Shown here: positions 39,341 through 45,537 of the stretch, piece after piece | Layout of the letters: each line of letters starts with the position of its first letter | Position numbering within the stretch: the first letter of the stretch is position 1 | Source: Verrucomicrobiota bacterium | Lineage (GTDB): Bacteria; Verrucomicrobiota; Verrucomicrobiia; Opitutales; Opitutaceae | Assembly: GCA_023391285.1 (NCBI GenBank) | Contig: JAEWBF010000052.1 | Location: forward strand, 1-45,537 | DNA length: 45,537 nucleotides | Reading direction: 5' to 3' | Program-made: the position numbers and the translations under genes | The notes under the pieces: generated by a model | What the model was told of the DNA's origin: nothing | Seen by the model: only the letters and a program-made list of their open reading frames with translations | Database searches by the model: none

Positions 39341-41776
39341 TTAGAGCCGCTGGCGGAGGGCGGCGGGGAGGAGGTCGCGGGCGAGGGTGCGAAGCGACGG
39401 GTCGGCGATCTCGAGTTCGAAAGCTTTGGTGAGCACGAGAAGCCGGTAAAGCGGGGCGGTGGTGAGCGAACGGAGACGCTGCTCGTTCAGATCGTCGAGG
39501 CAGCGCTGGAGTTGGGTGCGCGAAAGGTCGGCGCGTTTGCCTTGGGCGAGAGCGATGGCGAGGCTGACGCGGCGGTCCCACGCGACGTGGCGATCGGCGC
39601 CGGCATCGAGGAGCGCGATGAGCGGCTCGAAGGCTGAAGCGTGAGCGGAGGCGTCGCCGGTGGCGACGGCGACTTGCGCGCGGGCGACGAGGGCGCTGAT
39701 GTCGGATTGGAAGCGGGTGAGCGAACGCGCGACCTCGGTGGCGAGCTGGGGTTGTCCGACTTCGACGAAGTATTCGGCTTGGCGGCTCAGCGCGAGGACC
39801 TCGCTTTGAAGTGGGACAACTTCGAAGATGACGACGGACTGACCTTCGAAGCCGGCGATCGCGGGGAGTTCGAAAGGAATCGGGCGGAGCCAAAGCGGTT
39901 GAGCCCAGCGTTTGAGTCCGGCGACGAACGTGTTTTGCGGGTGCGCGGCGCCGAGGCGGGCGAGCTCGTCGAGAAACGGATCCCACGTCGGCACGATAAT
40001 GTGAGTGACGCCACGTTGCTCGACGAGCGCGAGGGCTTCGTCGGGCGAGTAGGCGCTGACGATGCGACCGGCGGCGGCCATGCCGTCCTTGTTTTCCCAG
40101 CGGAACGTGGCGAGACCGCGGAAGCCGCCGTAGAAGCTCAACGTGGTTGTGACGGCGGGCGGAGCGAGAACGACGATTTCGTCGGGGGGACGGCGTTGGG
40201 CGAGCCAGTGGGCGAGGTCGCGTTCGATGAGCCCCTCAACCTCCATCAATGTGAGCACGTGATTTTGATCCTGCACGCGTCGGGGGAGCAACGGAGCGAG
40301 GGAGAGGCCGAGTGCGACGAGAAGGGCGGTCCACCAGGAAAGGCGTCGCACGGGTTTCGCGGCGGCGTGGAGTGCGGCGGTGACGACGGCGAGGAGCGCG
40401 AGGAGCGTGGCGCCGAAGATATTCCACCACCACAGGCGGGCGAAAGAGAAGGCGAACGCGAGCGAGATGGGGCCGATTGCAAAGGCGAGTGGGAGGCGGA
40501 AACGGAGGTCGGTGGAGCGCGCGAGTGTGAGAGCTGTGCCGGCGAAGAAGAGGAGAACCGAAGCGAGGAGAGCGGTGGCGGGGGTCGAGAGGCCCTCGCG
40601 GGTGAGCCAGGTGGCGAAGTTCTCGGCGAACGCGCCGTCGAGGAGGTTGGTCAGACGCGAGACGAGGGGATCGGCGGCGGGGTATTCGGTGCCGGACTTG
40701 AGCAGCGGCACAAGAGGGACGGAAGCGACGGCCAGGACAGCGAGGGCGACGATCGCGAGGTCGCGGGGCGACGTATCGAACCGGCGCTGTTGGATCCAGC
40801 GAACGAGACGAACGAGGAGTTCACCGGCGCCGAGCCAGGCGAGGCCGAAAAGGGGATGGATGATTTCCAGCCGCCAGGATCCGAGGTGATGAGGGAAGTA
40901 TTCGATGAGGTGTGCGGCGAGGACGGAGAGCGCGCCGCCGATCGCCCATGCGCGCCACGGTGGGATCGGGAGCAGGGCGGTGGGATTTTGGGAGGAAGGA
41001 CGCGAGACCCAGGCGGCGAAAAGTGCGCCTGCGATAGTGCCGACAAGAATGGGCCAGTGGCCGGAAACGCTCACCCAAAGACCGAAGCCGCCGGCAACGC
41101 CGCCGACGAAAAACGCGCGCCGTGATGCGCGAGCGTCGCCGAGCGCGGCATATCGAAGTCCGATCACGAGCGGTAAAACGCTCGCGATGGCGCAGACCAC
41201 GACGAGCGTGTGGTCATCCGGCACGCCGGGCAAAAACCCGCCGGCGAGAGGAAACAAGCCCGCGAGCCCGACCGCGAGAGCTGCGGCGGCGGGGCTGCCG
41301 AAGACGCGCGCAATGACGATCGTGGCGATAATCAGCAGCAAGGCGTGCAGCAGCGGATCGGCGAGCAGGGCAGCGCGTTCGACGGACAAGCCGAGTGGAC
41401 GGCCGGTGAGTTGGTGATCGATCCAGGCGATGGCACCGAGCCACCAGCGATACGGGGAGGCGAAGTGGACGGGACGGCCGAAGGGGGCGTTGTCGTAATC
41501 GACGTGGCGGAGGCGCCATTCGCCGGTGGCGAGCATTTGCTGGGTTTGGGTGATCCAGTGATAGCTGTCGTTGTTGCGCTCGGGGACGATCAGTTGGCGA
41601 CGATTGCTTTCATAGCCGGTGAGCGAACTGGCGTTGAGCGGGATGTCCTCGCGTGCGATGGCGGTGATGGCTTCGACGCGGGCGATGCGGGCGCGCGTGG
41701 TCCAGAATTGGAAAGCGAGGGCGCAAACGAGGACCGCGATCCAGAGGAACGAAGAGGGCCGGAAACGGGATTGCAT
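39341..41776 (-). CDS. STT3-like GT-C membrane glycosyltransferase
   Basis: An 811-residue integral membrane protein. A first helix (about 10-28) precedes an external loop with N-N-D-S-Y-H-W (about 67-73) and a Y-D-N-A-P-F-G-R-P-V-H-F-A-S-P segment, closely recalling the first acidic motif region of STT3/PglB oligosaccharyltransferases. G-V-P-D-D-H-T is in the position of their second acidic motif. About 12 helices in total reach residue ~490. The STT3 W-W-D-Y-G motif is not found (only L-W-W-W-N), and residues ~500-811 are a soluble region with helical repeats possibly of TPR type. It may transfer a lipid-linked sugar to a protein or polymer. The ATG at 41776 was chosen over an upstream one because it directly precedes the first helix. 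Divergent from the CRTAC1 gene. Confidence 0.72.
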   Translation of the reverse strand: MQSRFRPSSFLWIAVLVCALAFQFWTTRARIARVEAITAIAREDIPLNASSLTGYESNRRQLIVPERNNDSYHWITQTQQMLATGEWRLRHVDYDNAPFGRPVHFASPYRWWLGAIAWIDHQLTGRPLGLSVERAALLADPLLHALLLIIATIVIARVFGSPAAAALAVGLAGLFPLAGGFLPGVPDDHTLVVVCAIASVLPLVIGLRYAALGDARASRRAFFVGGVAGGFGLWVSVSGHWPILVGTIAGALFAAWVSRPSSQNPTALLPIPPWRAWAIGGALSVLAAHLIEYFPHHLGSWRLEIIHPLFGLAWLGAGELLVRLVRWIQQRRFDTSPRDLAIVALAVLAVASVPLVPLLKSGTEYPAADPLVSRLTNLLDGAFAENFATWLTREGLSTPATALLASVLLFFAGTALTLARSTDLRFRLPLAFAIGPISLAFAFSFARLWWWNIFGATLLALLAVVTAALHAAAKPVRRLSWWTALLVALGLSLAPLLPRRVQDQNHVLTLMEVEGLIERDLAHWLAQRRPPDEIVVLAPPAVTTTLSFYGGFRGLATFRWENKDGMAAAGRIVSAYSPDEALALVEQRGVTHIIVPTWDPFLDELARLGAAHPQNTFVAGLKRWAQPLWLRPIPFELPAIAGFEGQSVVIFEVVPLQSEVLALSRQAEYFVEVGQPQLATEVARSLTRFQSDISALVARAQVAVATGDASAHASAFEPLIALLDAGADRHVAWDRRVSLAIALAQGKRADLSRTQLQRCLDDLNEQRLRSLTTAPLYRLLVLTKAFELEIADPSLRTLARDLLPAALRQRL

Positions 41777-41907
41777 TCGAGGGGCAGCGCCGCGGCGCGA
41801 CGGAGTTGACGCAATCGGAGGAGACAAGCGGTGCAAGCAAAGTCTGGGAGGCAAAGGGACGATGGCTTCCTTGACTCGATTCGGAGCGATTTCTGTATTG
41901 AGCGCAC

Positions 41908-44900
41908 ATGCTTTCGGCTGTGTTTCCCCTCCGGTTTTCGGTTTCGCGGAGTTTGAGTGGTGCGATCACGGTGGCGCTGATGGCGGCAGCGATGGGCGCA
42001 GAATCGGATGGGTTCTCGAGTGCGGAGTTTGCGGAACGATCGAGACCGACCGGCGCGACGATGTTCACGGAGATGTCGCCGCAGCAGACCGGGATTGTGA
42101 CGGAGAATCGCTACGCCGATCCGAAGATGTGGGCGGAGCGGAATCGAGAGTTCGACATCGGCGGAATCGGGACCGGTGTGGCGATCGCGGATTACGACGG
42201 CGACGGGCGGCCGGATGTGTTCGTGGTGAGCAAGACGGAGAGCGGCCGGTTGTTTCGGAATCTCGGCGGATGGAAGTTTGAAGATGTAACGGAGAAAGCG
42301 GGGGTGGCGGATCGGGGGGCGGACGCGGCGGTGTGGAAACAGGGGGCGACGTTTGCGGATGTGAACAATGACGGATGGTTGGATTTGTATGTATGCCGCT
42401 TCGGGGCGCCGAACCAGCTGTATATCAATCGCGGCGATGGAACGTTTTCGGAGGAGGCGGAGCGACGCGGGCTGGCGTTGAGCGATGCGAGTGGTGTGGG
42501 GGCGTTCGCGGACTACGACCGCGACGGCTGGCTCGATGTTTATGTGCAAACGAACCTGCTGGACTCGGAGACGGCGCCGAAAGGCCAGCGGGATCGACTG
42601 TATCGTAATGTTGGTGACGGGCGGTTCGAGGATGTGACGGACCGAGCGGGCTTGCGGACGGAAGGCACGCAGGGGCATGCGGTGGTGTGGTGGGATTTCG
42701 ACGAGGACGGCTGGCCGGATCTTTATGTGGCGAACGACTTCGCGGTGGCGGACTACTTGTATCGAAACAACGGAGACGGGACGTTCACGGAGATGATCGA
42801 TGCGGCGGTGCCGCACTTTCCCTTTTCCTCGATGGGCGCGGATCTGGGTGATGTGAACAACGACGGACGCGTGGATTTCCTGGCGACGGAAATGGCGGCG
42901 AGCACGCCGCAGAAGGACCATCGCGGGATGTCGGAGGCGCGGGCGCGCGGGCAGATGGAAGATCCGACGCCGGGAAAGGCGCAGCATTATATGCGGAACG
43001 CGCTGTATGTGAACACGGGGACGGGCGTGTTTCAGGAGGCGGCGTATCTGGCGGGAATCGCGGCGACGGATTGGACGTGGTCGGCAAGGTTCGAGGATCT
43101 GGACAACGACGGCCGACTGGATCTGCACGTGACGAACGGGATGTATCGGGAGATGAACAATGCCGATCTGCTATACCGGCAAATGACGACGGAGAGTTTA
43201 CCGGGGCGGGTGCAGTTGGTGAAAACGAGTCCGGTGTTTCGGGAGAAGAATTTTGCGTTCAGGAATCGCGGTGAGTTGGAGTTCGAGGACGTGAGTGCGG
43301 CGTGGGGGTTGGACCATCGCTCGGTGAGTTTTGGGGCAGCGTTGGGCGATCTGGACGGCGACGGTGATCTCGATCTCGTTTATGCGAACTACGAGGCGGG
43401 CGTGACGGTGTTGCGGAATGATGCGATCGGCGGGAATCGGGTGGTGTTTGCGCTGCGCGGGACGTGGTCGAATCGGTTTGGGATTGGGGCGACGGTGAGG
43501 ATCGAAACGGACGCGGGGGTGCAGGTGAGGCCCTTGACGGTGGCGCGCGGGTATTTATCGAGCAGCGAACCGGTGGCGCATTTCGGCTTGGGCGAGGCGG
43601 AGCGTATTCGAAAAGTGGAGATACGTTGGCCGAGCGGGGTGGTGCAGACGTGCGCGGACTTGCCGGTGAACCGGCGGTTTGTGGTGACGGAATCGGCGGA
43701 GGGAGAGCCGGCGCGGGGCGGGGGTGGGCGAGCGCAACGGCGGATGTTTGAAGACGTGAGCGAGGCGGCGGGTTTTGCTCTGAGGTCGCGGGAAGGCGAC
43801 GTGGATGAGACGTCGGCGCAGCCGTTGTTGCCGATGCGGCACAACCGGCGCGGGCCGGCCCTGGCGCTGATCGATTTCGATGGAGACGGAGCGGAAGACG
43901 TGGCGATCGGAGGAACGCCACGGGATCCGTTGCGACTGCTGCACCGGAGCGGACGCGGGAAGTTTTCTTTGATCGGAGCGATCGGCGAGGCGGGTGAGGC
44001 GCCGTTGAATGACGGGCCGATTCTGGCGTTCGATGCGAATGGCGACGGGCGGACGGATTTGTTGCAGACGAAAGGAGGCGCGGCGCTGCCGGCGGGGCTG
44101 CCGCCGTATCAGCCGCGGCTTTTGATCAACAGTGGAGCGGGGCTGGAAATCGCGGCGGCGGAGGTGCTGCCGGTGTTTCGGAGCAGCGTGGGCGCGGCGG
44201 TGGCGGCGGATTTCGACCGCGATGGCAGAGTGGATGTGTTTCTTGGCGGGCGGGTGTTGCCGGGCGAGTATCCGTTGCCGGCAAAGAGTGCGTTGTGGGC
44301 GAATCGGGGCGGGCGGTTCGAGGATGTGACGGAGCGAGTGGCGCCGGGATTGAGGGAGGTGGGGCTGGTGACGGCGGCCTTGTGGACGGATGTGGATGGC
44401 GATGGCTGGATCGATCTGCTGCTCGCGCTCGAGTGGGATGCGGTGCGTTTTTTCCGGAATGTGGAAGGACGGCGGCTGGAGGACCGGACAGAAGGGGCGG
44501 GGTTTGCGGCGGCGGGGACGGGGTGGTGGAGCTCGCTGGCGGCCGCGGATTTCAACGGCGACGGGCGGATCGATTATGTTGCGGGTAATGTCGGACTGAA
44601 TACGCAATACCGGGCGAGTGCGGAGCGACCGGTGCTGCTGTTTTTTGGCGAGTTTGCGGAGGAGTTGGCTCCGCAAATTGTCGAGGCGGGGTGGGACGGT
44701 GACCGCATGTTCCCCTGGCGGGCGCGGAAACAGTTGGGGGCGCAGATCCCGTCGGTGTTGCGGAGATTTCCGCGGAGCGATGTGTATGCCCGAGCGCCGT
44801 TGGCCGAGATCGTCGGGGCGGAGAAATTGAAGGCGGCGCGGCGGTTCGCGGCGACGGAGTTACGGAGCGGTGTTTTTCTGAGCCAAGCGGACGGGACCTT

Positions 44901-45495
44901 TCGGTTTTCGCCGTTGCCGCGGATCGCGCAAGTCGCGCCGCTGCAGGGGATGGTGGCAGGGGATTTCGACGGGGACGGGTTTGCGGATGTTTATGCGGTG
45001 CAGAACTCCTTTGGGCCGATTCCGCTGGTCGGGCGATTCGATGGGGGGATCAGTCAGTTATTGAAGGGCGACGGACGCGGCGGGTTCGTGGCGGTGGCGG
45101 CGAGTGAGAGTGGACTGGTGGTGCGCGGAGATGCGAAGGCGCTGGTGGCGACGGATATTGATGACGATGGTTGGGCGGATTTCTTGGTGAGTCGGAACAA
45201 CGACACGACGCTGGCGTTTCGGAACGCGGGGACGGCGGAAGGGCGGCCATTGCGGGTGAGCGTGCGCGGCGGCGGCGTGGGGGCGCGGGTGGCGGCGGAG
45301 ATGGAAAATGGCGCGAAGCAGACGAGCGAAGTGTATGCGGGATCAGGATACTACAGTCAGTCGTCGGCGGAGGTGTTTTTCGGGTCGCCGGGATCGAATC
45401 GGGTGAAGCGGCTGCGCGTGCGGTGGGCGGATGGGAGCGAAACGGTGCAGGAGGTCGCTGACGGCGCGACGCGGGTGGAGGCGCGGAGGCGTTGA
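41908..45495 (+). CDS. Giant exported FG-GAP/ASPIC-UnbV (CRTAC1-type) protein, duplicated
   Basis: An 1195-residue secreted protein (signal peptide about 1-31, ending M-G-A). It has fourteen calcium-binding loops of the D-x-D/N-x-D-G-x-x-D type, such as A-D-Y-D-G-D-G-R-P-D and E-D-L-D-N-D-G-R-L-D. These form two FG-GAP beta-propellers. Each propeller is followed by an ASPIC/UnbV domain: the first at about 525-600 (R-P-L-T-V-A-R-G-Y-L-S-S-S-E-P-V-A-H-F-G-L-G), the second at the C-terminus (S-E-V-Y-A-G-S-G-Y-Y-S-Q-S-S). A common CRTAC1 protein has one set, so this is an in-frame doubling with diverged halves. Role unknown; such proteins occur in surface-polysaccharide and adhesion settings. The 131 bases between it and the divergent GT-C gene should hold promoters for both; I see no clear boxes. 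Confidence 0.88.
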   Translation: MLSAVFPLRFSVSRSLSGAITVALMAAAMGAESDGFSSAEFAERSRPTGATMFTEMSPQQTGIVTENRYADPKMWAERNREFDIGGIGTGVAIADYDGDGRPDVFVVSKTESGRLFRNLGGWKFEDVTEKAGVADRGADAAVWKQGATFADVNNDGWLDLYVCRFGAPNQLYINRGDGTFSEEAERRGLALSDASGVGAFADYDRDGWLDVYVQTNLLDSETAPKGQRDRLYRNVGDGRFEDVTDRAGLRTEGTQGHAVVWWDFDEDGWPDLYVANDFAVADYLYRNNGDGTFTEMIDAAVPHFPFSSMGADLGDVNNDGRVDFLATEMAASTPQKDHRGMSEARARGQMEDPTPGKAQHYMRNALYVNTGTGVFQEAAYLAGIAATDWTWSARFEDLDNDGRLDLHVTNGMYREMNNADLLYRQMTTESLPGRVQLVKTSPVFREKNFAFRNRGELEFEDVSAAWGLDHRSVSFGAALGDLDGDGDLDLVYANYEAGVTVLRNDAIGGNRVVFALRGTWSNRFGIGATVRIETDAGVQVRPLTVARGYLSSSEPVAHFGLGEAERIRKVEIRWPSGVVQTCADLPVNRRFVVTESAEGEPARGGGGRAQRRMFEDVSEAAGFALRSREGDVDETSAQPLLPMRHNRRGPALALIDFDGDGAEDVAIGGTPRDPLRLLHRSGRGKFSLIGAIGEAGEAPLNDGPILAFDANGDGRTDLLQTKGGAALPAGLPPYQPRLLINSGAGLEIAAAEVLPVFRSSVGAAVAADFDRDGRVDVFLGGRVLPGEYPLPAKSALWANRGGRFEDVTERVAPGLREVGLVTAALWTDVDGDGWIDLLLALEWDAVRFFRNVEGRRLEDRTEGAGFAAAGTGWWSSLAAADFNGDGRIDYVAGNVGLNTQYRASAERPVLLFFGEFAEELAPQIVEAGWDGDRMFPWRARKQLGAQIPSVLRRFPRSDVYARAPLAEIVGAEKLKAARRFAATELRSGVFLSQADGTFRFSPLPRIAQVAPLQGMVAGDFDGDGFADVYAVQNSFGPIPLVGRFDGGISQLLKGDGRGGFVAVAASESGLVVRGDAKALVATDIDDDGWADFLVSRNNDTTLAFRNAGTAEGRPLRVSVRGGGVGARVAAEMENGAKQTSEVYAGSGYYSQSSAEVFFGSPGSNRVKRLRVRWADGSETVQEVADGATRVEARRR

Positions 45496-45506
45496 ACGCG
45501 GGCGGC

Positions 45507-45537
45507 GGGGGGGGGGGGGGGGCCCGCCCCCCCCCGC
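45507..45537. other. Homopolymer contig-end artefact
   Basis: A run of 16 G followed by CCCG, nine C and GC. The sequence is nearly self-complementary and unlike anything else in the window. It is best explained as an assembly or sequencing artefact at a contig end. Confidence 0.7.

Noticed and set aside
39641..41125. 494-codon open frame antisense to the GT-C gene
   Set aside because: Glu/Gly-rich shadow; the minus strand gives a membrane protein with consistent helices and STT3-like motifs.

Overview
The window is a GC-rich bacterial chromosome segment that reads as a contig or contig end. It most resembles a member of the Verrucomicrobiota, probably the Opitutaceae. This is inferred from a TIGR03067-type protein, a large TonB-dependent receptor with the characteristic LSPFVV entry to its plug domain, long CRTAC1-type FG-GAP proteins, and several families of dispersed small repeats. 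I see no rRNA, tRNA, CRISPR array, insertion sequence or phage. The last ~30 bases (a run of 16 G followed by C-rich sequence) look like an assembly artefact. No stretch without a gene exceeds 300 bases; the longest is 39043-39340.

Layout. (1) 11-1748, minus: rmuC followed by a TIGR03067 protein. (2) 1896-8066, plus: a signalling block with a receiver-kinase hybrid, a ketosynthase-like protein that has lost both catalytic histidines, a membrane histidine kinase overlapping it by 7 nt, and a divergent GAF histidine kinase whose ATP site looks degraded. (3) 8091-12083, plus: two aminoglycoside-nucleotidyltransferase-like proteins flanking a small conserved protein of unknown function, then an asparagine synthetase. 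(4) 12145-15741, minus: ABC ATPase without permease, HAD phosphatase, SurE, UlaG-like metallohydrolase. (5) 15809-22121: a sugar-acid catabolism locus (EamA transporter, SDR dehydrogenase, FAH-family hydrolase, class III aminotransferase, GntR regulator with two helix-turn-helix domains, and a divergent galactonate-dehydratase-like enolase). (6) 22279-24546, plus: housekeeping rplY-pth-rpsF-ssb, closed by a clear terminator. (7) 24720-39042: a beta-mannan/mannooligosaccharide locus. (8) 39341-45495: a divergent pair, an STT3-like GT-C membrane protein and a giant doubled CRTAC1/ASPIC protein.

How the genes work together. In the mannan locus, an exported CE7 esterase would deacetylate the oligosaccharide and a TonB receptor would import it. 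In the cytoplasm, GH130_2 phosphorolyses mannooligosaccharides. Alternatively, an AGE-family epimerase converts the reducing-end mannose to glucose and GH130_1 (mannosylglucose phosphorylase) cleaves the product. GH2 beta-mannosidase and GH1 beta-glucosidase cover the hydrolytic routes. A XylR-type regulator with a perfect palindrome in front of its gene is the likely controller. In the sugar-acid locus, dehydratase, SDR and FAH enzymes match the order of the known non-phosphorylative deoxy-sugar-acid route; the role of the aminotransferase is unexplained. TGTC-N11-GACA palindromes at both ends of that locus are candidate operators.

Less usual items are the degenerate ketosynthase inside a kinase operon, the nucleotidyltransferase / small protein / nucleotidyltransferase / AsnB operon, the tandem-HTH GntR protein, and a REP-like hairpin family that supplies stop codons to several genes.
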